Notes under the pieces: model-generated
The model's database searches: none
The model's input: only the letters and a program-made list of their open reading frames with translations
What the model was told of the DNA's origin: nothing
From: Streptomyces muensis
GTDB taxonomy: Bacteria > Actinomycetota > Actinomycetes > Streptomycetales > Streptomycetaceae
Length of the DNA: 46,100 nt
Assembly: GCF_021474425.1 (NCBI RefSeq)
Contig: NZ_JAKEIP010000044.1
Location: forward strand, 1-46,100
Reading direction: 5' to 3'
Shown here: positions 29,147-37,469 of the stretch, piece after piece
How positions within the stretch are numbered: the stretch's first letter is position 1
How the letters are laid out: each line of letters opens with the position of its first letter
Translations under genes and position numbers: made by a program

Positions 29147-30502
29147 GTGGAGCCCGACCTGTTCACCGCCGCAGCAGAAGAACGCCAGGAGAAGGACCCC
29201 GCGGGGAGCCCCCTGGCGGTGCGCATGCGCCCGCGCACCCTGGACGAGGTGGTGGGCCAGCAGCACCTGCTGAAGCCGGGCTCGCCCCTGCGCAGGCTCG
29301 TCGGGGAGTCCGGGGGCGGCCCCGCCGGACCGTCCTCGGTGATCCTCTGGGGGCCGCCCGGCACCGGCAAGACCACCTTGGCGTACGTCGTCTCCAAGGC
29401 CACCAACAAGCGCTTCGTCGAGCTCTCCGCCATCACCGCCGGGGTGAAGGAGGTCCGCGCGGTCATCGACGGCGCCCGCCGCGCCACCGGAGGCTTCGGC
29501 AAGGAGACCGTCCTCTTCCTCGACGAGATCCACCGCTTCAGCAAGGCCCAGCAGGACTCCCTCCTCCCGGCCGTCGAGAACCGCTGGGTCACCCTGATCG
29601 CGGCGACCACCGAGAACCCGTACTTCTCGGTCATCTCCCCCCTGCTGTCCCGCTCCCTCCTACTCACCCTCGAACCCCTCACCGACGACGACATCAGAGG
29701 CCTGCTGAAGCGGGCGCTGAGCGACGAGCGAGGTCTGAAGGACGCCGTCGGCCTCCCCGAGGACACCGAGGAGCACCTGCTGCGGATCGCCGGCGGTGAC
29801 GCCCGCCGCGCCCTGACGGCCCTGGAGGCCGCGGCCGGTGCCGCCCTCGACCAGGGCGAGAGCGACATCAGCCTGCGGACCCTGGAACAGACAGTCGACC
29901 GCGCGGCCGTGAAGTACGACCGCGACGGCGACCAGCACTACGACGTCGCCAGCGCCCTCATCAAGTCCATCCGCGGCTCCGACGTCGACGCCGCCCTGCA
30001 CTACCTGGCCCGCATGATCGAGGCCGGCGAGGACCCCCGCTTCATCGCCCGCCGCCTGATGATCTCCGCCAGCGAGGACATCGGCCTCGCCGACCCGAAC
30101 GCCCTGCCCATAGCGGTCGCCGCCGCCCAGGCCGTCGCCATGATCGGCTTCCCCGAGGCCGCCCTCACCCTCAGCCACGCCACCATCGCCCTCGCGCTCG
30201 CACCGAAGTCCAACGCCGCGACGACCGCGATCGGCGCCGCCCTGGAGGACGTACGCAAGGGACTGGCCGGCCCTGTGCCGCCGCACCTGCGCGACGGGCA
30301 CTACAAGGGCGCCGCCAAGCTCGGGCACGCGCAGGGCTACGTGTACCCGCACGACCTGTCCGAGGGCATCGCCGAGCAGCAGTACGCGCCGGACGCCCTC
30401 AAGGACCGCGAGTACTACACCCCGACCCGGCACGGCGCCGAGGCGCGCTACGCGGACGCCGTGGAGTGGACGAGGAAACACCTCGGTCGCAAGCGGTCCT
30501 GA
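29147..30502 (+). CDS. rarA: Replication-associated recombination protein RarA (MgsA)
   Basis: AAA+ ATPase of 451 residues related to RuvB and clamp loaders, acting at stalled forks. Walker [10 protein letters not shown] is near residue 69, Walker B is [14 protein letters not shown], and sensor and C-terminal tetramerisation domains ([17 protein letters not shown]...) follow. GTG 29147 lies at the predicted transcription start of a damage-type promoter, which fits a repair role. It is followed by the rpsD leader. Confidence 0.95.
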   Translation: MEPDLFTAAAEERQEKDPAGSPLAVRMRPRTLDEVVGQQHLLKPGSPLRRLVGESGGGPAGPSSVILWGPPGTGKTTLAYVVSKATNKRFVELSAITAGVKEVRAVIDGARRATGGFGKETVLFLDEIHRFSKAQQDSLLPAVENRWVTLIAATTENPYFSVISPLLSRSLLLTLEPLTDDDIRGLLKRALSDERGLKDAVGLPEDTEEHLLRIAGGDARRALTALEAAAGAALDQGESDISLRTLEQTVDRAAVKYDRDGDQHYDVASALIKSIRGSDVDAALHYLARMIEAGEDPRFIARRLMISASEDIGLADPNALPIAVAAAQAVAMIGFPEAALTLSHATIALALAPKSNAATTAIGAALEDVRKGLAGPVPPHLRDGHYKGAAKLGHAQGYVYPHDLSEGIAEQQYAPDALKDREYYTPTRHGAEARYADAVEWTRKHLGRKRS

Positions 30503-30510
30503 GCACCCTG

Positions 30511-30797
30511 TAAACTTCCCCGAAGTGCTGTGTCCCGTGCAGTCAGAACGGGACGGTCAGCCGGAACCCCCAGTGGGTTCCAGGAGCGTCGCGCACCGTT
30601 CGAATGGTGTCGCGGGCAACCCACCACCACTCGCCCCAGGGGGAGACCGGTCGGTGGGTCACTCGCGTGCTGCACGTATGTGCCCAGACCAGGGAGCGGC
30701 TGCCCACCAGGCCCGGCAACGGACCCGGAGGGTTTCCCCGGCTGCGGATGCGACCTCCCTCAACCCTGACGAGCCGAACACTGAGAAATGAGAGATT
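30511..30797 (+). promoter_or_regulatory. Structured leader of rpsD
   Basis: The 295-nt rarA-rpsD gap holds no gene but much structure. TAAACT at 30511-30516 is a possible -10. Hairpin 1 is GGAACCC (30563-30569) with GGGTTCC (30575-30581). A longer stem pairs GTGGGTT (30573-30579) with AACCCAC (30618-30624) around a CGCGCACC/GGTGtCGCG inner stem. A third option pairs ACCCACC (30619-30625) with GGTGGGT (30653-30659). These exclude one another. Autogenous control by S4 is known in other bacteria; that it happens here is inference. Confidence 0.5.
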
Positions 30798-31412
30798 GTG
30801 GCGAACCAGTCCCGCCCCAAGGTCAAGAAGTCGCGTGCCCTCGGCATCGCGCTGACCCCGAAGGCCGTCAAGTACTTCGAGGCCCGTCCCTACCCGCCGG
30901 GTGAGCACGGCCGTGGCCGCAAGCAGAACTCGGACTACAAGGTCCGTCTGCTGGAGAAGCAGCGTCTGCGTGCGCAGTACGACGTGTCCGAGCGCCAGCT
31001 CGTCCGCGCCTACGAGCGTGCCTCCAAGGTTCAGGGCAAGACCGGTGAGGCCCTGATCATCGAGCTCGAGCGTCGTCTCGACGCCCTGGTCCTGCGTTCG
31101 GGCATCGCCCGCACCATCTACCAGGCCCGTCAGATGGTCGTGCACGGCCACATCGAGGTCAACGGCCAGAAGGTCGACAAGCCGTCCTTCCGCGTCAAGC
31201 CCGACGACGTCGTGATGGTCCGTGAGCGCAGCCGCGAGAAGACCCTCTTCTCCATCGCCCGTGAGGGTGGCTTCGCCCCCGAGGGTGAGACCCCGCGCTA
31301 CCTCCAGGTGAACCTCAAGGCCCTGGCGTTCCGCCTGGACCGTGAGCCGAACCGCAAGGAGATCCCGGTGATCTGCGACGAGCAGCTCGTCGTCGAGTAC
31401 TACGCCCGTTGA
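30798..31412 (+). CDS. rpsD: 30S ribosomal protein S4
   Basis: Primary 16S rRNA-binding protein of the small subunit, 204 residues. The S4 RNA-binding domain (residues about 93-155, [25 protein letters not shown]) is clear. The N-terminal region has no cysteines, so this is the zinc-free form of S4 (the other form carries a CxxC-type zinc site). GTG 30798 has GAGAGA upstream. It stands alone here, away from the alpha operon, behind a structured leader and before a strong terminator. Confidence 0.97.
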   Translation: MANQSRPKVKKSRALGIALTPKAVKYFEARPYPPGEHGRGRKQNSDYKVRLLEKQRLRAQYDVSERQLVRAYERASKVQGKTGEALIIELERRLDALVLRSGIARTIYQARQMVVHGHIEVNGQKVDKPSFRVKPDDVVMVRERSREKTLFSIAREGGFAPEGETPRYLQVNLKALAFRLDREPNRKEIPVICDEQLVVEYYAR

Positions 31413-31443
31413 TCCTTCGACGGTCGTAGGACTCCTGCGCCTG

Positions 31444-31490
31444 AGCCCGTCGTCTCCCCGCCCTTCCGGGTGGGCGGGGCGGCGGGCTTT
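31444..31490 (+). terminator. Terminator after rpsD
   Basis: Nested stem: AGCCCG (31444-31449) with CGGGCT (31483-31488) around a perfect CCCCGCCC/GGGCGGGG stem (31456-31463 with 31472-31479), followed by TT. It begins 31 nt after rpsD stops. Confidence 0.8.
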
Positions 31491-31532
31491 CGCGTGCTCC
31501 CCATGCGGTGCGAAGCGCCGGGGTCGGCGCGA

Positions 31533-31538
31533 TAGGCT
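31533..31538 (+). promoter_or_regulatory. Possible -10 element of the DUF948-alaS operon
   Basis: TAGGCT fits TAnnnT, 46 nt before GTG 31585, directly after the rpsD terminator. Confidence 0.3.
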
Positions 31539-31584
31539 CAGCGTGCACTAGTGATTTCTCGAATGAGCAGGAAGTAGGTGCCAG

Positions 31585-32031
31585 GTGTCCGGTGGAGAGG
31601 TTGCCGGGATCCTGGTGGCCGTCTTCTGGGCGATTCTGGTCTCCTTCCTCGCCGTCGCGCTGGCGAGGCTGGCCCAGACGCTCAAGGCGACCACCAAGCT
31701 CGTCGCGGACGTGACCGACCAGGCCGTCCCGCTCCTGGCAGAGGCCTCCACCGCGGTGCGCTCCGCGCAGACCCAGATCGACCGGGTCGACGCCATCGCC
31801 TCCGACGTCCAGGAGGTCACCTCGAACGCCTCCGCCCTGTCGACCACCGTCGCCTCCACCTTCGGCGGCCCCCTCGTCAAGGTCGCGGCCTTCGGCTACG
31901 GCGTGCGCCGGGCCCTCGGCGGCCGCAAGGACGACGTGCCCGCCAAAGAGGCCCGGCGTACCGTGATCGTGGGCCGCACGGTTCCGGCCGCGCGACGGGG
32001 CAAGCGAAACCTCCGCGGAAAGAGGGACTGA
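31585..32031 (+). CDS. DUF948 small membrane protein
   Basis: A 148-residue protein with one N-terminal membrane segment (about 7-30), then a helical stretch rich in Ala, Thr, Val and Gln (about 35-95, coiled-coil-like), and a basic C-terminus ending [11 protein letters not shown]. This layout fits the DUF948 family, for which no activity is known. It leads a co-directional run with the next small gene, alaS and ruvX (8 nt, overlap, 4-nt overlap), and is probably in their operon. Confidence 0.85.
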   Translation: MSGGEVAGILVAVFWAILVSFLAVALARLAQTLKATTKLVADVTDQAVPLLAEASTAVRSAQTQIDRVDAIASDVQEVTSNASALSTTVASTFGGPLVKVAAFGYGVRRALGGRKDDVPAKEARRTVIVGRTVPAARRGKRNLRGKRD

Positions 32032-32039
32032 GACCCAGC

Positions 32040-32390
32040 ATGTTCCGCCGTACGTTCTGGTTCACCACGGGCGTCGCCGCCGGTGTGTGGGCCACCACCA
32101 AGGTCAACCGGAAGCTGAAGCAGCTGACCCCCGAGAGCCTCGCCGCGACCGCGACGAACAAGGCGATCGAGGCAGGTCACCGGCTCAAGGACCGCGCGGT
32201 GGGCTTCGCGCTCGACGTCCGCGACAACATGGCCCAGCGCGAGGAGGAACTGGGCGACGCGCTCGGGCTGAACGCCCCCGTCGACCACGAACTCCCCGCA
32301 CCCCGGCGGTTCGCCGCCATCGAGAACCGCAACAACCCGAAGTACGTCGACAGGACGACGTACTCGTACAACCGAAACGAGGACCACTGA
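32040..32390 (+). CDS. Small conserved actinobacterial protein (DUF6167-like)
   Basis: A 116-residue protein starting [21 protein letters not shown], with a short hydrophobic segment (about 6-20), then a basic helical part and a C-terminal tail ending YSYNRNEDH. It matches my memory of the DUF6167 family always found before alaS in Streptomyces. No function is known. The same frame is open from 31578, but ATG 32040 follows the previous stop by 8 nt. Its TGA overlaps the alaS ATG by one base. Confidence 0.8.
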   Translation: MFRRTFWFTTGVAAGVWATTKVNRKLKQLTPESLAATATNKAIEAGHRLKDRAVGFALDVRDNMAQREEELGDALGLNAPVDHELPAPRRFAAIENRNNPKYVDRTTYSYNRNEDH

Positions 32391-35062
32391 TGGAGTCGGC
32401 CGAGATTCGCCGCCGCTGGCTGAGCTTCTTCGAGGAGCGCGGGCACACCGTCGTCCCTTCGGCGTCGCTCATCGCGGACGACCCGACTCTGCTCCTCGTC
32501 CCGGCCGGCATGGTGCCGTTCAAGCCCTACTTCCTGGGTGAGGTCAAGCCGCCCTTCGACCGCGCCACCAGCGTCCAGAAGTGCGTGCGCACGCCGGACA
32601 TCGAAGAGGTCGGCAAGACCACCCGGCACGGCACGTTCTTCCAGATGTGCGGCAACTTCTCCTTCGGCGACTACTTCAAGGAAGGCGCCATCAAGCTCGC
32701 CTGGGAGCTGCTCACCAGCCCCCAGGACAAGGGTGGTTACGGCCTGGAGCCGGAGAAGCTCTGGATCACCGTCTACAAGGACGACGACGAGGCCGAGCGC
32801 ATCTGGCACGACGTCGTCGGAGTGCCGAAGGAGCGCATCCAGCGCCTCGGCATGAAGGACAACTACTGGTCCATGGGCGTCCCCGGCCCCTGCGGCCCCT
32901 GCTCCGAGATCAACTACGACCGCGGCCCCGAGTTCGGCGTCGAGGGCGGCCCCGCCGTCAACGACGAGCGGTACGTGGAGATCTGGAACCTCGTCTTCAT
33001 GCAGTACGAGCGCGGCGAGGGCGTCGGCAAGGACAACTTCGAGATCCTCGGCGAGCTCCCCAGCAAGAACATCGACACGGGCCTCGGCCTGGAGCGCCTC
33101 GCCATGATTCTGCAGGGCGTGCAGAACATGTACGAGATCGACACCTCCATGGCCGTCATCAAGAAGGCCACCGAGCTGACCGGTGTCGCCTACGGTGACG
33201 CCCACGCCTCGGACGTCTCCCTGCGCGTGGTCACCGACCACATGCGCACGTCCGTGATGCTCATCGGCGACGGCGTCACCCCCGGCAACGAGGGCCGCGG
33301 TTACGTCCTGCGCCGCATCATGCGCCGCGCCATCCGCAACATGCGCCTGCTCGGCGCCACCGGTCCGGTCGTCAAGGACCTGATCGACGTCGTCATCGGC
33401 ATGATGGGCCAGCAGTACCCCGAGCTCGTCACCGACCGCGAGCGCATCGAGAAGGTCGCCCTCGCCGAGGAGAACGCCTTCCTCAAGACGCTGAAGGCCG
33501 GCACCAACATCCTCGACACGGCCGTCTCCGACACCAAGGCCGCGGGCTCCACCGTGCTCGCCGGCGACAAGGCCTTCCTGCTCCACGACACCTGGGGCTT
33601 CCCGATCGACCTCACCCTGGAGATGGCCGCCGAACAGGGCCTCTCCGTGGACGAGGACGGCTTCCGGCGCCTGATGAAGGAGCAGCGGGAGCGCGCCAAG
33701 GCCGACGCCCAGGCCAAGAAGACCGGGCACGCGGGCGCCGGCGCCTACCGGGAGATCGCCGACAAGGTCGGCGAGACCGACTTCATCGGCTACAGCGACA
33801 CCGAGGGCGAGTCCACGATCGTCGGCATCCTCGTCGACGGCGCATCCTCCCCGGCCGCCACCGAGGGCGACGAGGTCGAGATCGTCCTCGACCGCACGCC
33901 GTTCTACGCCGAGGGCGGTGGCCAGATCGGCGACACCGGCCGCATCAAGGTCGACACCGGTGCGGTCATCGAGGTCCGCGACTGCCAGAAGCCGGTCCCG
34001 GGCGTCTACGTCCACAAGGGCGTCGTCCAGGTCGGCGAGGTGACGGTCGGCGCCAAGGCCCACGCCTCCATCGACTCGCTCCGCCGCCGGGCCATCGCCC
34101 GCGCCCACTCGGCCACGCACCTCACCCACCAGGCGCTGCGCGACGCCCTCGGCCCGACGGCCGCGCAGGCCGGCTCCGAGAACCAGCCCGGCCGCTTCCG
34201 CTTCGACTTCGGCTCGCCGTCCGCCGTTCCGACGGCCGTGATGACCGACGTCGAGCAGAAGATCAACGAGGTGCTCGCCCGCGATCTCGACGTGCGCGCC
34301 GAGGTCATGGGCATCGACGAGGCCAAGAAGCAGGGCGCCATCGCCGAGTTCGGCGAGAAGTACGGCGAGCGGGTCCGCGTCGTGACCATCGGCGACTTCT
34401 CCAAGGAGCTGTGCGGCGGCACGCACGTCCACAACACCGCCCAGCTCGGCCTGGTGAAGCTGCTCGGCGAGTCGTCGATCGGCTCCGGTGTGCGCCGTAT
34501 CGAGGCTCTTGTCGGCGTGGACGCCTACAACTTCCTGGCCCGTGAGCACACGGTCGTCGCTCAGCTCCAGGAGCTGATCAAGGGCCGACCGGAGGAGCTC
34601 CCGGAGAAGGTCTCCGCCATGCTCGGCAAGTTGAAGGACGCCGAGAAGGAGATCGAGAAGTTCCGCGCCGAGAAGGTGCTGCAGGCCGCGGCCGGTCTCG
34701 TCGAGTCCGCCAAGGACATCCGCGGTATCGCCGTCGTCACCGGTCAGGTCCCGGACGGCACCACGGCCGACGACCTGCGCAAGCTGGTCCTCGACGTGCG
34801 CGGCCGCATCCAGGGCGGACGCGCCGCCGTGGTCGCCCTGTTCACGGTCAACAACGGCAAGCCGCTCACGGTCATCGCCACCAACGAGGCCGCCCGCGAG
34901 CGTGGCCTCAAGGCCGGTGACCTGGTCCGTACCGCCGCCAAGACCCTCGGCGGCGGCGGTGGCGGCAAGCCGGACGTCGCCCAGGGCGGCGGCCAGAACC
35001 CGGACGCCGTCGGCGAGGCCGTCGACGCCGTCGAGCGGCTCGTGACGGAAACGGCCAAGTGA
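32390..35062 (+). CDS. alaS: Alanine-tRNA ligase
   Basis: Class II alanyl-tRNA synthetase of 890 residues. The catalytic domain begins [13 protein letters not shown] and includes [19 protein letters not shown]. The editing domain keeps its zinc ligands, HSATHLTHQ and CGGTHVHNT, and a glycine-rich DHHA1/C-Ala domain ends the protein. ATG 32390 shares its first base with the stop of the gene before it; the stop overlaps ruvX by 4 nt. Confidence 0.97.
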   Translation: MESAEIRRRWLSFFEERGHTVVPSASLIADDPTLLLVPAGMVPFKPYFLGEVKPPFDRATSVQKCVRTPDIEEVGKTTRHGTFFQMCGNFSFGDYFKEGAIKLAWELLTSPQDKGGYGLEPEKLWITVYKDDDEAERIWHDVVGVPKERIQRLGMKDNYWSMGVPGPCGPCSEINYDRGPEFGVEGGPAVNDERYVEIWNLVFMQYERGEGVGKDNFEILGELPSKNIDTGLGLERLAMILQGVQNMYEIDTSMAVIKKATELTGVAYGDAHASDVSLRVVTDHMRTSVMLIGDGVTPGNEGRGYVLRRIMRRAIRNMRLLGATGPVVKDLIDVVIGMMGQQYPELVTDRERIEKVALAEENAFLKTLKAGTNILDTAVSDTKAAGSTVLAGDKAFLLHDTWGFPIDLTLEMAAEQGLSVDEDGFRRLMKEQRERAKADAQAKKTGHAGAGAYREIADKVGETDFIGYSDTEGESTIVGILVDGASSPAATEGDEVEIVLDRTPFYAEGGGQIGDTGRIKVDTGAVIEVRDCQKPVPGVYVHKGVVQVGEVTVGAKAHASIDSLRRRAIARAHSATHLTHQALRDALGPTAAQAGSENQPGRFRFDFGSPSAVPTAVMTDVEQKINEVLARDLDVRAEVMGIDEAKKQGAIAEFGEKYGERVRVVTIGDFSKELCGGTHVHNTAQLGLVKLLGESSIGSGVRRIEALVGVDAYNFLAREHTVVAQLQELIKGRPEELPEKVSAMLGKLKDAEKEIEKFRAEKVLQAAAGLVESAKDIRGIAVVTGQVPDGTTADDLRKLVLDVRGRIQGGRAAVVALFTVNNGKPLTVIATNEAARERGLKAGDLVRTAAKTLGGGGGGKPDVAQGGGQNPDAVGEAVDAVERLVTETAK

Positions 35063-35562
35063 GCGACAGCACACCCGCAGGTGGTGACGGCCCGGGCATC
35101 CGCCGGGGCCGTCGCCTCGCGATCGACGTCGGCGACGCCCGTATCGGCGTCGCCTCGTGCGACCCCGACGGGATCCTCGCCACACCGGTGGAGACGGTCC
35201 CGGGCCGGGACGTTCCCGCAGCTCACCGCCGCCTCAGGCAACTCGTCGAGGAGTACGAGCCGATCGAGGTCGTCGTCGGTCTGCCCCGCTCGCTCAAGGG
35301 CGGGGAGGGTCCGGCCGCCGTCAAAGTCAGGGGTTTCGCCCAGGAACTGGCACGCATGATCGCGCCCGTACCGGTCAGGCTCGTGGATGAGCGGATGACA
35401 ACCGTGACGGCCAGTCAGGGACTGCGTGCCTCGGGGGTGAAGTCGAAGAAGGGCCGGTCGGTGATCGACCAGGCGGCCGCTGTGATCATTTTGCAGCAGG
35501 CGCTCGAATCCGAACGGGTGTCAGGTAAAGCACCCGGAGAGAGCGTCGAAGTGGTTATCTGA
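35059..35562 (+). CDS. ruvX: Putative pre-16S rRNA nuclease RuvX (YqgF)
   Basis: RNase H-fold protein of 167 residues, linked in other bacteria to 16S rRNA 5'-end maturation. The first catalytic Asp is in [13 protein letters not shown], the Glu in [11 protein letters not shown] and the last Asp in [15 protein letters not shown] 35059 overlaps the alaS stop. In related genomes mltG should follow directly; here an iscB locus intervenes. Confidence 0.95.
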   Translation: MSDSTPAGGDGPGIRRGRRLAIDVGDARIGVASCDPDGILATPVETVPGRDVPAAHRRLRQLVEEYEPIEVVVGLPRSLKGGEGPAAVKVRGFAQELARMIAPVPVRLVDERMTTVTASQGLRASGVKSKKGRSVIDQAAAVIILQQALESERVSGKAPGESVEVVI

Positions 35563-35589
35563 TCGCGATACGGTAACGTTCCGCGCGAT

Positions 35590-35614
35590 GCAGCAGTGTT
35601 CGAACAGGTGCTGC
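35590..35614. repeat. 25-bp near-perfect palindrome after ruvX
   Basis: GCAGCA (35590-35595) and TGCTGC (35609-35614) flank TGTTCGAACA (35597-35606), itself a perfect palindrome. It may be a hairpin in the ruvX-mltG spacer or a protein site. It is not a LexA box, whose half-sites are in the opposite order. Confidence 0.5.
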
Positions 35615-35622
35615 ACAGCAGG

Positions 35623-35669
35623 GAGGCCAGGTAGCTTGTGGGCTTGAGTGCTCAGAGGCTACTGGCCTC
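35623..35669. other. Long hairpin in the ruvX-iscB spacer
   Basis: GAGGCCAGGTAGC (35623-35635) pairs with GCTACTGGCCTC (35658-35669), 12 bp with one bulged G, around a 22-nt loop. It may be a terminator-like structure after ruvX or part of the original ruvX-mltG spacer, just upstream of where I place the omega-RNA. Confidence 0.5.
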
Positions 35670-35685
35670 GCGGCTCTAGGGGATC

Positions 35686-36060
35686 GGTCACTCGCTCCCC
35701 AGCCCCTCGGGTTGGGGCTTGTCCGGCATAGGCGGAGAAGCCCATGAGTGACCAGCCCGAGTTACCGCGTGGAGGAGGTGTGATCGGTGACTACGTTTCA
35801 GGTGAGTGAGAAGACCCACCAGGCCGTGCTTCCTCAGCGGCCTGCTCTGGAATCCGTGGCAGCAGACACCCCTGGGAGCAGGGACGAAACGGGCTACGGA
35901 CGCTCCATGCGTACGGATGGAGCAACTGGCCTGGAACATGGGCGAGGGGAGATGCGCGAGTCTGACCTCCAGGCTCTCGCACGTCACCCTGAGGCTGTCG
36001 TGCCAGCGACAGCTGAGGGAGGAAACGCTGCCGGTAACGGCAGTGCCATTCAGAATGTTG
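35686..36060 (+). ncRNA. Candidate omega-RNA (HEARO-type) of the IscB locus
   Basis: IscB nucleases are guided by an RNA encoded just upstream of, and partly into, their own ORF. This interval holds a chain of perfect stems: GGTCACTC/GAGTGACC (35686-35693, 35746-35753) enclosing AGCCCC/GGGGCT (35701-35719); CAGGCC/GGCCTG (35820-35844); CCCTG/CAGGG (35870-35883); GCTCCAT/ATGGAGC (35902-35923); GCGAG/CTCGC (35956-35980); GCTGTCG/CGACAGC (35994-36013); and CTGCCG/CGGCAG with a GTAA tetraloop (36028-36043). The frame of iscB is open here to 35787 but looks nothing like protein of the family. Both ends are approximate. By the known arrangement the guide would be the 16-20 nt just before the left end, about 35668-35685. 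Confidence 0.6.
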
Positions 36061-36077
36061 GTTCAGGTGCGGCCTTT

Positions 36078-37469
36078 GTGGGCGTGTTGGACCGGCGAGG
36101 TGTCCCACTGATGCCCTGCCATCCCGCACGTGCCCGTGAACTCCTTGCTAAGGGGCGAGCGGTTGTAGCGCGGCACACTCCCTTTGTTATCAGGCTCAAG
36201 GACCGAGAGGCGGAGAACTCGGTCGTGCCTGGCGTTGCCGTGCGTATTGATCCGGGGTCCAAGGGCACGGGCATCGCGGTCACTGTTGATGTTGACGTGG
36301 CTAATGGTGATAGTGGTGCAGTCTCCACCACACGGCGAGGGCTGGTGGCGGTCGAACTGCGACATCGGGGGGCACAAATCCATAAAGCAGTGCTGCAGCG
36401 AGCCGCGTACAGGCGTTCAAGGAGATCGAGAAACCTTCGCTACCGTGCGCCTCGGTTCGATAATCGCAGGCGACCAGTGGGGTGGTTGGCTCCATCACTG
36501 CAACATCGAGTTGACACTACCTGTTCTACCGTCCGCCGGCTGATCCGATACTTCCCTGTCTCAGAACTTCACGTGGAGCGAGTCTCGTTCGATACGCATG
36601 CCATGAGTCGAGGAAAAAATCGGCTTGAGGCTAGTGAATATCAGCAGGGAACCCTCGTCGGATACGAAGTCCGCCAATATCTCCTGGAAAAATGGGGTAG
36701 GGCATGCGCGTACTGCGGAACAAGTGATGTTCCCCTGCAAGTGGAACATATTCAGCCCAGGGCTCGTGGTGGATCTGACCGCATCTCCAATCTGACACTT
36801 GCGTGTGCGCCTTGTAATGCGGAAAAGGGTGCGCGGTCTGTGGAAGAGTTCTTGAGTCAGCGCCCTGCTGCACTGAAGCGGATCTTTGCGCAGACGAAGG
36901 TTCCGTTGAAAGATGCGGCTGTCATGAATGCAACAAGATGGCAAATTGTTGATCAATTGCGTTCAATGGGGCTGTCCGTCCGTGCTTGGTCCGGCGGGCG
37001 CACGCAATACAACCGAGTTGGCCATGGTTTGGCGAAAACCCACACTCTTGATGCCTTGGCTGTAGGTGAGGTTAAGGACGGCACGAGGATCATTCGACAC
37101 CCAAGGACGGTACTGATCGCGACTGCGACGGGCCGTGGGACGTACGCTCGTACCCGCTCAGATCGGTATGGGTTTCCACGCCTGATTCTGCCCCGCACCA
37201 AACAGTGCTCCGGCTATGCCACAGGTGATCTCGTCCGGGCGGTCATCCCTTCTGGAAAATATGCAGGCACCTGGACTGGGCGAGTCGCCGTGCGGACCAC
37301 AGGGCGTTTCAACGTCCGTTCCGAGCGAGGTGTCGCTCAGGGCATCCACCACCGTTATATCCAATTGGTTCAGCGGGCCGACGGCTACGGCTATATCACC
37401 CGAGAGGAGGAAGGCGCGCACTGCTTCGCCGATGGTGCAAGCATGCGTGTCGACCGCTCTGATGACTGA
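36078..37469 (+). CDS. iscB: IscB family RNA-guided HNH/RuvC endonuclease
   Basis: IscB is the transposon-encoded ancestor of Cas9: with its omega-RNA it cuts double-stranded DNA beside a target-adjacent motif. From GTG 36078 the protein is 463 residues. All parts are seen in order: PLMP domain (PLMP at 10-13), RuvC-I (RIDPGSKGTGIAV, D58), an Arg-rich bridge helix (about 108-131), RuvC-II (LHVERVSFD, E167), HNH (CAYC 210-213, H224, N238, CAPCN 243-247), RuvC-III ([12 protein letters not shown]325), and a C-terminal domain with TGDLVRAVIPSGKYAGTWTG. No key residue is missing, so it is predicted active. The start is uncertain: GTG 35787 has GGAGGAGG upstream but lies in the RNA region; GTG 36000 and 36084 are also possible. 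Base content is lower in GC than the core genes. No tnpA is present. The stop overlaps mltG. Confidence 0.93.
   Translation: MGVLDRRGVPLMPCHPARARELLAKGRAVVARHTPFVIRLKDREAENSVVPGVAVRIDPGSKGTGIAVTVDVDVANGDSGAVSTTRRGLVAVELRHRGAQIHKAVLQRAAYRRSRRSRNLRYRAPRFDNRRRPVGWLAPSLQHRVDTTCSTVRRLIRYFPVSELHVERVSFDTHAMSRGKNRLEASEYQQGTLVGYEVRQYLLEKWGRACAYCGTSDVPLQVEHIQPRARGGSDRISNLTLACAPCNAEKGARSVEEFLSQRPAALKRIFAQTKVPLKDAAVMNATRWQIVDQLRSMGLSVRAWSGGRTQYNRVGHGLAKTHTLDALAVGEVKDGTRIIRHPRTVLIATATGRGTYARTRSDRYGFPRLILPRTKQCSGYATGDLVRAVIPSGKYAGTWTGRVAVRTTGRFNVRSERGVAQGIHHRYIQLVQRADGYGYITREEEGAHCFADGASMRVDRSDD

Noticed and set aside
32177..35185. 1002-residue open frame opposite alaS
   Set aside because: Antisense shadow caused by GC-biased third positions; low-complexity Leu/Asp/Val/Gly product.
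35597..35606. LexA (SOS) box at TGTTCGAACA
   Set aside because: The actinobacterial box has GAAC...GTTC half-sites; here the order is reversed (GTTC-GAAC).
35787..36077. N-terminal domain of IscB from GTG 35787
   Set aside because: Despite a good Shine-Dalgarno, the encoded stretch has no family similarity and overlaps a chain of perfect hairpins; the family's N-terminus aligns at about 36078.
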